Part shown: piece by piece, positions 45,335 through 60,600 of the stretch | Layout: each line of letters starts with the position of its first letter | Position numbering within the stretch: position 1 is the stretch's first letter | From: Ficedula albicollis | Taxonomy: Eukaryota > Chordata > Aves > Passeriformes > Muscicapidae | Length of the DNA: 64,000 nt | Direction: 5' to 3' | NCBI RefSeq assembly: GCF_000247815.1 | Contig: NC_021681.1 | Coordinates: forward strand, 16,335,192-16,399,191 | Made by a program: the position numbers and the translations under genes | Notes under the pieces: model-generated | Database searches by the model: none | What the model was told of the DNA's origin: nothing | Seen by the model: the letters and a program-made list of their open reading frames with translations, nothing else

Positions 45335-47789
45335 AGTCAGAGCCAACCTGGTCTTCCAGGCATTGTCCCCATGTGCCTGGAACAGCCATAGTAGCCAGTG
45401 AACATCACAGGCAGGAATTCCCAGTGTGACTGAGGGTCTGTGCTTGCCTGGACTGTGGGGAGCACAACTCCAACAACATTGCTACTAACCCAAAGTCCCA
45501 TTGGGCATTATCACTCTGTGGCTGGATGCTCTGCACTGCCAGGTGGCCAGGGAGGGTTGGCAGGGCAGGGCTGGGCTGGGTAGATGCAAAAATGAAAAAC
45601 AAAGTGTGGGTGAAGACAGGGGCTAGGAAGGAGCAGCTCTGGTCTGGACATCTTTAGTAGAGCTGGGCTCATGCACACAGAGGTGCTGTCAGTACCTGGG
45701 GAAGAACGAGGTGCTGAGCAGTCTGGGTTTGAGCAGGACATCAAGAATGGCCTCTAAAAGCCACTTAGAAATAAAGTCTGGTGTCTTCCCCCATTTTATG
45801 GCAGCAGGACCATACCAAGTTCCTAAAACCATCCCTGCCAGCCCACCTGGAACCCATCCATCTCTGACTGAGCTATGCAACTCTGCAAAATCCCATTAGG
45901 TGTGTCTGAGTCCTGCTGGCCCCACAGCAAGTTGTCAGGAAATGAGAAATAGGGATGGAACATCATGGCTGCACTGTGCCAGCTCCTACAGCTCTCATCT
46001 CCTCGTTAGTGTGCAGGGTCCAAAGGCTGATAAAATGTAGCACAGCTCTCCATCCTACGAAGCAGCAGCCCAGGGCTGCACTCCAGCCCATTGCCACACT
46101 CCAAGAAATACAGGTGCTGAGCTGGTCCCTCTGGCACTTCAGGGCAGATCCATCGCTGAGGAAGCCAAAGGAGGATGGTGGCTCTGGAGTGATGGGGGTT
46201 CCCAGTGTCCCCATCCCCTTGGGGTGACGTGCTGAATGACAGCAGGGGTGCCAGCCTGGAGAGTTGCCTGCAGTGCCGTGGCAGGGGACATTAGGCAACA
46301 GCTTCCAGTAAGCCACAGGGGAGTCTGAAATCACCTGGTGTTGTCTCTCTTTTCCATTTCTGCTCCTCTCCAATGTGGAACCCACGCATGCTGCACTGCC
46401 CTGGGCTGTGGGATGGGCTGGTGGGGAGTGGGAGCCTTCTGCAAAGCTGGCCCTGCATTGTGGCACAGCTGGGCTGGGCTGTGCCAGGCAGGAGAGCCTG
46501 GGGGCTACAGAACAAGCCTATTCTCAGTGAAAGTAAAGGGGAGAGCCCAGCTTGCTGCTACTGGCACATCTAGAAGAGTGGCAAAATTATTGATGCTGAG
46601 AGAATCCTTTCCCAGGAAACCTCTCCTGAAGGCAGGCAAGAGGGCCAGGATAGGTTTGATGCCCTGGCATCTGCTGCCTTGGCCATTTGCCGTGCCAGGG
46701 ACTGGCTCTGCTTCTGCCCACAGGAGGAGTGAGTTGCTATTCCAGCTACTAACACACGGTCTTGTTGGACAGAAAAGCTCTGACAGTCACAGCCCTTATG
46801 GATTATCTGCTCTTTTGGCTCCAATCACTTCCCTTGGCCTTGGTAGGAGGCTGTGTCCTGTGCCCAAAGCAAGGGAATCTGTCTATACCAGAGCAGGGGC
46901 CAATTCTTCTCTGCCGGTTTCCTCAGAGCAAGATCAGTGCTAGAAGACAGACAGGGTCCCAAGAGCTCTTGGCCTTGTTCACGTCAGGCAGATGGGGAAA
47001 AAATGACTATAAATGCAGCACAAGTAAACCCAACCTGCAGGGTCTCACGGGCTACAAACGAAGGCTTATTCTCCCATGATTTTCATTCATTTTGCTGCAC
47101 AATTAGGGAAATATGAAGAGGATGAAAGCTATGTGAGGCTGCAGAGCCACGCTGCACAAGGGAAGGGAGGCACCATCCAGGAAGGGCAGTCACAGTGCAG
47201 CCCAAAGTCCTACCTGGTCTGGAACCAGGAACCAGCACCAATTCATCATGTTGGACTGTGAAACAGAGCAGGAACACTTTGTTTCATGCTTCATATTCCC
47301 AGGTCAGCCTCAACAAACCCAGCCAGCAGAACCAGGGTTGAAAGCTGGATGGGGATGCACATTAATTCATCATGAAACAAAATGTCATTTTGAAGGTTCC
47401 TGGAAACCTTTTTGCAGTACTTGAATTCTTGTCCCCTGAAGTCTTTGACTTTCCTCAGCTGGGAATTGAGATAGGAGAGATTCTGACACCCCTTTTTTGA
47501 CAGCAGAGGCCCTTTCCGGCACATCGTGCTCTGCTCCTGCCAGCTGGGAGACAGCTGAGGAGGCTGATCCTTCGCGGGGTTTGGAGCAGCTTTTCCCCTT
47601 GTGGGCACCAGGCAGCTCACAGGGAGAGGCTGGAGGCGTGGGGCAGACTGGCCATCCCCGTGGGATACATGCTTCCCACGGGATCAGCGCGTCCAGCGAC
47701 CCTGAGACCCAAGGGCTCAGCCAGGGACCAGCCAGGGACCAGCCCGCCCCGACCCAGGCACGGATTTGTCACGGCTCCCCCGGGCTGCA
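45335..47789. other. SST 5' flank, distal; no gene seen
   Basis: Non-coding DNA becoming GC-rich from about 47.5 kb toward SST. A lone TGACG half-site lies near 46225, but no full TGACGTCA cAMP response element was found in the visible upstream sequence. Confidence 0.45.
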
Positions 47790-48670
<881 letters not shown>

Positions 48671-48684
48671 GCCCCGCCGGCGAG

Positions 48685-49882
<1,198 letters not shown>

Positions 49883-50060
49883 CTTTTGAAACCCACTTCT
49901 CCCCCCCATCCATCCCTTCCCTGCCCTGAGCAGAACCTTCACCACAAAAGGCGAAGACTGTAAATACACAATCCACAGTTATGGTGAAATTAAACAAACA
50001 AGGAAAATTTGAGTTTGATTTCCACTTGTTTTAATAAAACTTTCTGTTCCAATTGTACAT
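49883..50060 (+). other. SST: SST 3' UTR
   Basis: A short AT-rich 3' UTR. The end is estimated from the first good poly(A) hexamer. Confidence 0.75.
50033..50038 (+). terminator. SST: SST poly(A) signal
   Basis: AATAAA 151 nt after the stop, followed by a T-rich stretch. Further AATAAA hexamers at about 50150 and 50334 could give longer forms. Confidence 0.75.
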
Positions 50061-53000
50061 GATTTGCTTGAGTTGTGATTTCTGACTAGTTCTTTGATGA
50101 CATGCACTCTGCAACTCTTTCAAATGTACTATTTTTAATTCTCTGTTGCAATAAAATTTATGTTTCAAACGGTGATGCTGAGGCTCGGTGGTCAATGAGA
50201 AAGCTGAAGTTACCTCTCAGGCTGCTCGTCTTCAGAACACTGCCTGTCTCAGGGTGGCAAACACCATCCACATCCGCACATAGGCACACACACAGACAGT
50301 GTATCACAATGTGATCTTTTTTTCTGTGGTCTTAATAAAGAACTAGAGCCACAATGATATTTTAGATATCAAATCCCTGCAGTTGTGGCTGAATGAAATC
50401 CACAGTGCTTGGCACTTCGAGTGTGTCTGGAGGATTTACACCCATCACCAGAGGGATCAGTAAAAATCTCAGCTGTGTATTCTGAGTGATGGAGATGATA
50501 AAAGTAGTTCATGGTACAAGTTTACACCACACATCTCATTCCCTTCTCAGCCACAGGCACTAAAAGCTTTTCTTACCTGGCATATTTTACTCCTTGCAGC
50601 ATTCCTGACAAACACTGTTTCTGGGATTCCTTCAGAAAGTTTTCCTTTGTTCTGCTGGGCATCCCTGTAAAGCTGAGATGTTAATCCCATGACACCAGCC
50701 CCTCTCCATCTAATGAACTGGTCACAGCTGTTTTTCTACCCACCTCATCATCTTGAAAGGCAATATTGAAGGGTTCAGCAGGGTAGGAAATAGCATTGTG
50801 AGAAAAACATTATTTTCTCAATGAAAGACAAATTTTTCATGCTTTTGCAGAGTCTCGGCTTTCTGCGCCGAGTCTCAGCTGTGCTGGTTTGTGCCACGCA
50901 CTCACAGGTGAATTGGAACCATGGAGCAAACGGGTGCAATCCTGCACGGGGGACAGGTGGCACTTCAATGAGAAATTCATCATTCAGGATTAAAAATAGC
51001 AAATATTTTGTAGCCATCCTATGTGAAAGGAGGGTGGAAAATGGGGGATTTTAGAGATGTTCATGGGCGGAGGGCTCAGCATGACTCCCGTGGAGGTGAT
51101 TCCCCAGCTGGAATTGTTAAGTTGCCTCTGGTCTGTGCTGGACATGGCTCTGTGGGGCATCATTCTGGATGGCTCACTGACCATTGCTTTCATTCTTGTC
51201 TCACCTCCTCTCCCTGTAGGCAGGGGGCTGCTGGACACGAGCTGGGGGGAAGGTGAATTCCTTGTCTTTGGGAACTGTAGCGGTGCCAGTGTGAGATCCC
51301 AGCCCCATTTCAGAGCTCGCTGGGCTCTTCCACAGCTTCCTGACAACAGGCAAAGGCAGCAGGGACGTGCCCAGGGAGGGGAGCTGCTGGCATCAGCCCC
51401 TCTGAGGGGCCAGAGGCAGGGCTGGATTCTGCCCTCCCTCCCTGGAGCAGGGCAGCTGTGGCTCAGCCTGCGCTGCAGGCAGGGCTAAGGACTGCTGCTG
51501 GGCCAGCTGGGTCCTGCACCTGCTGGAGAAGCCTTGCTGTGACATGACCCTGTGTCTCCCCAGCCCCTGGGAGCTTCCTCTCCTCCTTCCTTGGAAGTGG
51601 GATGGGTTTTGTGGTGTGGGCTGGGGAAGTGCTTGCTCCACATGCAGTGCCCTGGGGTTAGGGGCTCTGCCCTCTTTGCCGTAGCTGGGTGCAGTGCAGG
51701 ACTGGGCAGGGCACACTGGAAATCACAGCACTTTGTGGGGACAGGGGCAGAGCCTTACCCTCTTTGAGCCCCAGATTTCTGCGGCTGCTGCAGCTGTGGA
51801 GGTGCAGGATTAACTCACTGTTGGAGGATGGACAGGGCTGCACTGCAGGGAAAAAGCCTCCAAAAAGATATTTGAGAAGTGCAGGTAATACAGATCAATA
51901 ATCAGCCTCAGAAAGCAGGCAGGGTGGGAATAGGACACTGTTTGCAAATGTGGAGACAGAGTCTGTGAGAAGAGAGTAATTGTCCCAGCTCACATCTGAT
52001 TCCTTCACTGCTATGTAGCATCGACAGAGCAGATTTTAGGGGATTCAGTAAAGCAGAGACCTCCCCACTCTTGTGTTGACTGAGGTTCCTCTTAGCTTTC
52101 AAAAAGAAGCTATTTCAATGCTGAGACAGCCTCAAGAGAGCAGCTAGAGGAACAGGAGGGGTTTGAATATTCTTATGTGCAGAGTCCATCTTTCATGGGC
52201 TACAAATAGACCACTACTCACCTGAGGTTTTCCCCCTTGTTCACAATGCTCAGCCCATGCTTCTGAAGGGAGTTTGATCCTGCCAATTGCTGGAGTGAAA
52301 GTCATCCCAAACAGGGATGAGGATGATCCTCAGCCACAAGCAGGAATTAAAGACAGGGATTCACAAGCTACACCAGCCTGTTTCAATACAGCTGCAGGCA
52401 CATCATGGCAGCTTCTGGGAAGCTTAATGAAGATGTACTGGTGAAGGCATGCCCTCATTCAGAGACAGAAAGACAAACTGCTCCTTGTGTCAGCTCAGGA
52501 GCTCCTGGAGTTTGGGGAGCTGGCTTGCAAGGCACTAAATGCAGTATCACCACATGTAATTGCACTGTGGCAGTGCCAGCAATCCCAGCTGCTGGGAGCT
52601 GTACAAATATGATGCAGGAGATGGTCTTGCCATGCCAAGATAAACAGACTAGAAAGAAAAAGAAAGATTTCTTTTTTCCCTTTGATATGTGGGAGTTATA
52701 GGCTAAAGAGACGAAATTACTACATTCAACCCCTAGACACGGAGGCATGGAACAGTGTTCCAGGCTGGAACACTCCTGCTGGGCAAGGCTGAGTGTGGAT
52801 GAGCACACAGGTACAGCACACAGGCCAGAGCTGCCCAAGGGCAGAGCAGCTTCTGGGAGAGGTTCTCAAGCCACACTCTCTGCAGGTCAGAGAGGAGGCT
52901 CCATGGAGGGACAGCCTCAGCACGGGTCTGGGGGAGGGTAGGGGCTCTGATGATCCACACTCAGATGATTCATCTCCCCTCTTGCACTTGCTGCCCTGGG

Positions 53001-55300
53001 CAGACTCAGGTAATGCCCCTCCAGCAGGTGCCTTCATCAGCAGGTGATTCATCTGAGGCAATGCGGGGAAATGTCCATAAGGAACAACATAAAAGGGCTT
53101 GAAACTGAAGAGAAAACCAGAGAAAGTTGTATAAGGCCTGGAAACACACATCCCCTATGGGAAGTCAGTGAGGAGCTTCTCAGCCATCCCCAAAGGCAAA
53201 GTCTCCAATGATGCTGGGGGGTGTCTCTTGATCTAGCAAGCAGGCCAAGAATATTTTTTATGGGCAGTTTTTTGGTTAAAAAGGGAAGTCTTCCTTGGTC
53301 CAGAAGGCTTGTTGGAGACAAATAGCTTGAAGTGATCCTAGCTGTGCTGCAGAGGAAGTACCTGTGGGATCCAGATTTCATATCCTGAGTCCACTCTGGC
53401 ACCATCAAACTCCTTTTGGCTCTGCAGAAAAGACCAAGACCCTGGACCCATGGGCACAAGTTTCCTCCCCCCAGAAGAGCCCATAAGATGCTCTGTGGTG
53501 CCTTTGCCTTTGCTCTGCCTCTGGGGCTCCTTGCAAGCATTGCACCAGCTGACTGCAGCCACTGGGAGCATCTCTGATTCCCAGATGCCTGCTTGCACCA
53601 CAGGAAAGTTCCCTTTCATCCCACCCAACTCCCAGCATCTCTGGGGAGCCAGATCTGCCCCCAGACTCTTCATTGGTGAGCACCAGGTGCTTGGAGAGAA
53701 GCACTCACTGCTGCAACAGAGTCCTGATTCTCAGCAAGCAGAGCAGCAGGATGTTTATTGAGCAGGACAAGAGAAGATATACCTAGGCAATAAAAGTTAT
53801 TATAATAAAGGAACAGACTGTACTCTTTGCTCACTGAACATCTTCTGACTCTTTGCCAGCTTATCACCAGAATAATGCAATAAAAAATACTTTTATTCCT
53901 TTTTTCTTCACCTTTGTCTTTATTTTATAAGGGAATTAATTGTTATTTTTTTCCCAACATCCAATTCCCCTTCTGAGAACAGCTGTTTGGCTGGATACTC
54001 TGGGTATCTCAGAAAGCTAGTTGTATTCCAGTCTTAGGAAATTTACCCCATAAACAACTTGTAGAACACAAGAAAAAAAAACCCCACAAATTCAGTTTTC
54101 TTCATACGTATAGTAAAAATGCCAGTTTGTGCCATGAACTATTACTTCCAGCATCATCTGATAAAGAAACACACCTGGTCATTCAATTAACAAAATTAAT
54201 TTAACGAAGGTCCCTAGTATTTTCTACAAATATATCCCCTGATAAAACATGAAATAATGCAAATCCAGGCTTTGTTTAACACCTAGACTGCATGCTGGAC
54301 AAGAGAGAGAGTGACTTGCTCCCACATACAGCAGCACAGCATCCCCCCTGACCTCTCCACTGCTTGCGTCCCCCTCCCTTGCAGCTGGCTCTTGCAGACA
54401 GCAGCCTGCTGTGCTCTGTGGTGCAGAAGGATGAAGCTCTTCTGGCCTCCAGCCCTGGAAAAGCATTCCCAGGAGGTGAGCTGAGAGATGCTCCAGGCCC
54501 TCCATGCTCATCCCACAACCCCTGTTAGGAGGTGTCCCAGGCACAGAGCCGAAGTAAGGGATTCCCTCCCAGCCTGCAATAAGCCCAGTGCTGCTCTGCC
54601 CCAAGGTAGATCGTTTGCTCCCTTACACAGAGCTCTGTGCTCTGCCTTCAAGGAAAATCTCTCCTTTTGCTCATGACTGAGCTTTAGGAAGAAAAAGGCA
54701 TCCCTCTGGAAATCGGCTGTCACGTTTGCAAAGCTCTTTTGTAAATCTTTTCTGGTAGCTCTTTTCTCCTGCTTTACTTCTCGTGCCTGTCAGGGTTTCG
54801 GATTCTTCCTCTTCAGAGACTCAAACACCATGTTCCTCAGGCTGTGCGGGTGGCCCCCAGCAGTTCCCCAGAGGGTGCCGTGTGTGGGGAGCGCTGGTCC
54901 AGCACTGGGGCGTCTGCAGCCAGCAGAGAGAGCCAAAGAGCAGAGAGCCCCGCTCAGGTCCCTGCGCACCCGGGCAGATGCCGAATGAGGGTCCTCTGGG
55001 CCAGGAGCTGCTCCACCTCTGGCTACAGCCTCACCACAGAGAGATGGGCTGCAGTCAGAGGCCCTGCACAGAGGCCTTTCCACGGAGCAGCACTTCTGGG
55101 GCCAGAGCTGTGTCAGGATACAGGCAGTGCTCTTGCTCTGACAAGGAATTTTTTTCTCCAAACTAAGTGCTGCTTCTCATTTCTAAAGGGCATTTATGAT
55201 GTCACAGTTGCCACAGTTTTTAACATGTCAGAATAAAGTTAAATAATGTAATAATAAGTTAAGTGTTCTACCTAGGGTAAAATGCAGTGGGTTTTGTCCT
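50061..55300. other. SST downstream intergenic DNA, no gene seen
   Basis: Non-coding DNA. Open frames are short, overlap on both strands and match nothing known. An AT-rich patch lies at 53.75-54.25 kb. Confidence 0.45.
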
Positions 55301-56760
55301 AACAGCAACTTTCAAGAAACTGCTTTCGTGTAAATCTGCTTCCCTTGGCATTTTTTGTTTTTCATCCTCTCTCTATTCACTCAGATCTTCTGAAACTTCA
55401 CGGTCTAAGCAGCAGTGGCAGGGGCGGAGGAAGGAATTGACCTGTTCAAAACAGTTGGGGATCTTCCTGAAGAGCATTTGAGGATGCTGGGTCATATTGC
55501 AAAACAGGAACCTGGCGTGTCAAGAGTTTATTCAGCAATGTGTTTCAATGAGAATCCTCAGCATGGTTCAAACACAAGATGTGAAGTCTCTTGTCAGCAT
55601 GCAGACATGCACCCTTGGAGCCAGAGCCCACCTGCTCTCAAGGAGGAAATTTCAGTGGTGGCTATGGCTCCCCAGACACTGCCTCCACATGCAAGTGAGC
55701 AGGCTGGTCTGCAGAAAACACAATCTCTTTAGGCTGAAAGGTATAATCCAGTTAGATGTGAACCCTGAATTCCAAATGCTGCTTATCTCCTCAGACTGTG
55801 GTGACACATGTCATAACGTCACCTCCACCACCAATTCCCTTATTTGTCACGTTAGCAGTGGTGATACTGACACCAGCAACAAGGCAAAGAAGAAATTCAG
55901 GAGATCCTGAGACAGAGGAACAAAGTAGAAGCCATGTCTGGGCACATTAATGAGTTCCTTGTAGCCAGCTTTCAATCAATCAAGTTTATCAAACAACAAG
56001 GCAAAGAAAGAAATTCAGGAGATCCTGAGAAATAAGAACAAAGTAGAAGCCATGTCTGGGCACATTAGCAACAAGGCAAAGAAGAAATTCAGGAGATCCT
56101 GAGACAGAGGAACAAAGTAGAAGCCATGTCTGGGCACATTAATGAGTTCCTTGTAGCCAGCTTTCAATCAATCAAGTTTATCAACCAGTGGCAGGAAGAA
56201 GATAAGAAATGAGGGAAGGAACAAATCATTCTGTGATGTAATTCTGTCATCCCGTAACTCTGTCTTCAAGGAGAAGAAACTGGCTCAGAAGGCCTTAGTG
56301 GAAATGCTTAAGGATGTATTGAACAACCTCTTTACCTAGAACTCCTGAATGGACATAGAGGAAAATCAGAAACTAACAGAGTCATTAACGTCCTCATGAA
56401 GAGGGTGTTGGAAAAATCTGACCACGTGCTGATTTGTTGTGCTCCAAGTCAGGCTCCAGCTGACAGCTGAAGGTAAGTCAGGTAAGGTTTCTGAGCTGCT
56501 GGCCAAGTATCTGTGGAGGATCCCTTGGCTTCTGGCAGGCACCATCAGCAGCAGCCTGGGTGCAATTCTGCTGGGTGCCCACAGGCTCATGGAGACTCTC
56601 CTAAGGAAACACCGAGGCAGCACACAAACTCCCACTGCAGACCCTGAAAACTGGTGCATAACTTGTGCAAGCTGAAAAAAGTGAGGATGCTGGACCACCT
56701 CACCCTGACTTAGGAAGCAACAAGCTTCTCTCCAAAAGACAGACAGTCCTCCTGCCAAGC
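55301..56760 (+). pseudogene. Possible decayed coding sequence, identity unknown
   Basis: Several + strand frames in succession have protein-like composition: an acidic frame from 55415 (EEGIDLFKTVGDLPEEHL), a charged stretch in the triplicated segment (KVEAMSGHINEFLVAS), and a hydrophobic stretch at about 56520-56590 (LLAGTISSSLGAILLGA). Stops and frame changes separate them. I cannot name a family. It could be a broken gene or chance. Confidence 0.2.
55875..56184. repeat. Tandem duplication D, 192-bp offset, with a shorter middle copy
   Basis: Copy 1 is 55875-55992 and copy 3 is 56067-56184. Both run from AGCAACAAGGCAAAGAAG to CAATCAAGTTTATCAA and appear identical. A truncated and slightly different middle copy (CAAAGAAAGAAATTC, GAAATAAGAACAAAG) fills 55993-56066. 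Confidence 0.93.
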
Positions 56761-57310
56761 ACAGGACAAGTGAAATAACTGTAGGAGAACGAGGAGAGGC
56801 AGCTCACAGGGTTGCAAAGCACAAAGCAGGTGATATTTTAGAAATAATTTTCTAGAAAATTTTCTCCAAATACAATTTGAAGGTCTAGAGGAGTTATTTA
56901 TATGAGTGTAAGAAAAAGTGGCCTGGGGGAAGTTGGAGTTTTTCGTAGAAAACCTCTCCCTCTTCTTGCAGAGCTGTGTGAGGCCATCATCCAGACAGAA
57001 CAGGGCACCAGAGAAGCTTCTTCCTTCTCCTCCCTTGGGGAATACCCTGAGGTGGAAACATCTCCTCTTAGATCCATAGAGATCACAGAGGGGGATAGAG
57101 AGGGGACGGAGTTGATGCCATCCCCTTGCAAACAGCCCACAACAGATTCCCTGCCAGTCAGGTCCCCTTGAAGGATGCCAATATCATGTTCCACCCCAGG
57201 GTGATGTCCCTGGGCGCAGGAAGAACCACCAGCAGAAAAAGCACAGAGACCTCAGAATTATCCAGGTCTCCTCCACACACACATCAGCAGGCAGATGGTG
57301 AGAACCACAA
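56761..57310. other. Intergenic DNA, no gene seen
   Basis: Non-coding DNA between two duplication clusters. Open frames on both strands at about 56.9-57.2 kb match nothing known. Confidence 0.4.
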
Positions 57311-57628
57311 ACCAATAAGGAATAAACTGCAGCATGAATAACCATGTGACTTACCTCTTTTTGCCCTTAAAAAAAGAAAAAAAAAAAGAAAGGTGGGTAA
57401 CACCCATACCTTGGGTCAAAACTGAGCACAGAGCACACAAATCAACCAATAAAGAATAAACTGCAGCATGAATAACCACGTGACTTACCTCTTTTTGCCC
57501 TTAAAAAAAGAAAAAAAAAAAGAAAGGTGGGTAACACCCATACCTTGGGTCAAAACTGAGCACAGAGCACAGAAAGGTGGGTAACACCGATACCTTGGGT
57601 CAAAACTGAGCACAGAGCACACAAATCT
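57311..57628. repeat. Tandem duplication E, 134-bp period plus partial 50-bp copy
   Basis: A unit with AATAAACTGCAGCATGAATA, a purine-rich AAAAAAAGAAAAAAAAAAAG tract and GGTGGGTAACACC starts at 57321 and again at 57455. A third partial unit from AGAAAGGTGGGTAACACC follows at 57571. Differences are few (CATGTG against CACGTG, CACCC against CACCG). Confidence 0.93.
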
Positions 57629-60600
57629 GGCCAGGGCAGAGAAGCAGCTGTGTGCTGACCTTTCCTGGACAGCCTTCACAGGAGTCCTGCCATGGGATTT
57701 TCCAGCATTCCAACATTCACAGTTAGCAAAGCATCAGACCAACTGTGCCCTTTTTCCCAGCTGAGAGAGAAATCAGGGCATTCAAACAGCATCTCTACCT
57801 TCCTGAACGTTGGCCATCAGTTGCCCCGGGAGCCTGCCAAAGACAAAGGTTGCAAGAGGAAATTCATAGGAGAAAGAGGTTTGTAACAGTTGCTGGTTTC
57901 TCTTAGGTAAAATCAATATATAGACTTTCAAACCCACTTTCACTTGTCAAACTGAAAGAGTTTGAGAGATCAGAGTTGCTATGGACGACTGCAGAATGCC
58001 AATGCCTCACCCAGGCCCATCCATTTTCCACTTTTCCAAGTAAACTGCTATTCTCATGTAAAATTGCCCTAATTTGTCTTTAACACCCCTCTTGTCTCTT
58101 AAGTCCTGAAGGTGGGAGTCCTTAGCTTTGTGTCAGGTATAACAGTAAGCACTTCAATGATGCTCACTAAATTACAAGGCTTTTTTACTAATAGACAATT
58201 CAGTCAGTTACAAAATGCTATTAAGCATTTGTGCTCAGGCAGAGTGAGCTAGGTGCCTGGTGAACATGGCAAACCAATATTTTTAATTAAAATAAGAAGA
58301 AAGGAATACACAGGCCGATTACCAGCCAACAAGAAAATTACCTCCCAGAGATCTCAAAGTGTAATTACCCTTTCTGAATGACCAAAATGACTGGTTTGCT
58401 GTAGACTATAATTCTCTCTAATGCTGCTACAAAACCATGGCCACCCTCTCACCTATCCCATTCATCCAGTGCTGTATCTGCCTGGGGGCTGCTCAGGTAC
58501 TCATGAAATCAAGCTTTGGTGCTCATATGTGGTTTCTGCCTAATTTTCTGGCTGTGTAACTGGAGGATTCACAATGAGAACATGGCTGATGCCTGCAGAG
58601 GTTCTGTTCTTCTATTCCTTCCTGCTTCTGTCCTTGTGACACCCTCTGGTTTTGTGCTAAAGGACATACCTGGAGTGGAGCTGTGCCACCTACATGCAAC
58701 ATAATTGGCTGCCCTGTATGTGGCCTTCTAAGAGCAAATTCATATCCATGTGGAGCTCTGAGGTCAGGCAACGGGATGTGCTGTTCCAGGAGACTTCCTT
58801 CAGTGCTGTGCTCACTTTTTCCTAGTAGCAAATGCCCCATGAGCAGCCATTCCTGGAAATGTTCTCTACAGATGCCCAAACACCATTCCAGTACAGTTAC
58901 CTGATAAATTTGTCCATTCACTGCCTTGTCTCTCAGCCCACACCAAAATCTGCCCAGTAACAATGTTCCCTTTGCAAAAGCCTCCCCGGCCATGGGCTCT
59001 CACCAGGCTTCCTCCTGCTCCACACAGCAGCTGCAGTGCTGCATCTGGCTCGCTGCTAGAGGAAAAACCATTTAAAAGCTGACAGAGCTGATATGGTGAG
59101 GCCACACACTATATTGTATCCTGGCACACATACAGACTCATTTTCTTTCTTATGCTGAAGGCCTGATCCATTCCTTAAGGGTTTCAGAGACTGTAGAAAA
59201 TGGAGGAAACTCAAGTGTTTGGAAGTTTTGCAGTATTTGGCTGGCAGGCAAACTACGTATTCATACTATCAGAGTGCCTCAGAGCCCTTGCCAGCCATCA
59301 GAAGCCTCCTGTAGTGGGTGCAGAACAAAGTCAGAGCAAGTGACAGTCCGTGTCGTGCAGGTATTGCATGTGATAGATGATAAATGATTCGGCAGAGATG
59401 CCCTGGAGTCCTACAGGAGCTTACTCTGCTTACACCAGAGGAGCAGGCTCCTGCCCGTGAAGCAATGGTTAAGGACTGAGTCCTAACACACGGAATGATG
59501 CTCTTGCCAGCTCCACAGGCTGAGCTTTAGCAGATAACAATTCAATTTTCCCCTCTCCTGTCTCCCAGCCAGACAGTCCTCCAGGCTGTTCATCTTCCCC
59601 CACAGCCCTGGGGAAGAAAAAAGAGCAGAAGAGCACCTGGGTCACAAGAGAAAGAAGGAGAGCTGCAAAGATCTCATAAGGGAAAGCTGACCTGGTACCT
59701 TTTGCTCTTTCCTGGTTCAGTCCTCTTCCATTTGCTGGAATCACAATCAAACTGTGTTCTCAGGAGGTAGCAGGGTCAGGGAGATCAAGGAATTATAAAT
59801 AAATACAGTATAAACAAATCAATCAGAGGGATAAAAACATTCGACAGAGACACACTAATTAAAAATATAATAATCTAGATAGTGGACATTTATTTAAAAT
59901 GGTGCAATTACAGCTTTTAATCATCCAGGTTTAAATTAACAGCAGCAGTGAAGTGGTTGCACAAATGTGTTCTCTGTAATGAACTGATATTAGAAAGCCA
60001 GCCTGGTGATCTCTCCCTCTCTCGGGCTAATTCTCTCTCCTCTCATTGTAAAATAACCTTTTGGTGTCATTTTCTTGTAGAGTCTTGGAGATGAAGACAC
60101 AATATTGGAGCTAAATTAAATCCCCTTCACATATTTCTCTTCTTTCAAGCTGTAAAAATTGCTGGTATCAGTCATTCAATCTCTAGTGCTGACGCAACCA
60201 CACTTGAGGAGAACATCTGGGGGCCCCAAGAGTCATTATAGGGAAAATAAAATCCTATATTACAATCAGTCAGCAATTAAAAGGCAGGATGCAGGAGGGC
60301 AAATCCTGAAAGATGCTGAGCAGGCTTGATGGGGAAATCAAATGTTAGACCTGTGATGCTCTGGGGCTCTTTTCTTCTCAGCCAAGTCTTTTGAGAGGAG
60401 GTTAGGAAATTTCTACATCTGCTCCTGCCCAGCACAAACAGTCTTGGAAATAGCTTGTGTTAATCTGAGTCAGTAGTGATCCAGGGGCCACAGGTTTCAT
60501 ATCAGCTGGCCCCGTCTGCAGGGCTGTGGGACCAATCTTGCCTTGGCTTGGCCAGTGCCAGCCAGGCTGGGGATCCAAACAGCCTTGGTGTGAGAAGGCG

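Noticed and set aside
46222..46230. cAMP response element for SST
   Set aside because: Only a TGACG half-site about 2.4 kb from the start codon; the known element is close to the promoter, which is missing here.
57311..57628. CRISPR-like array
   Set aside because: Units are long, adjacent and without distinct spacers, and the host is a vertebrate.
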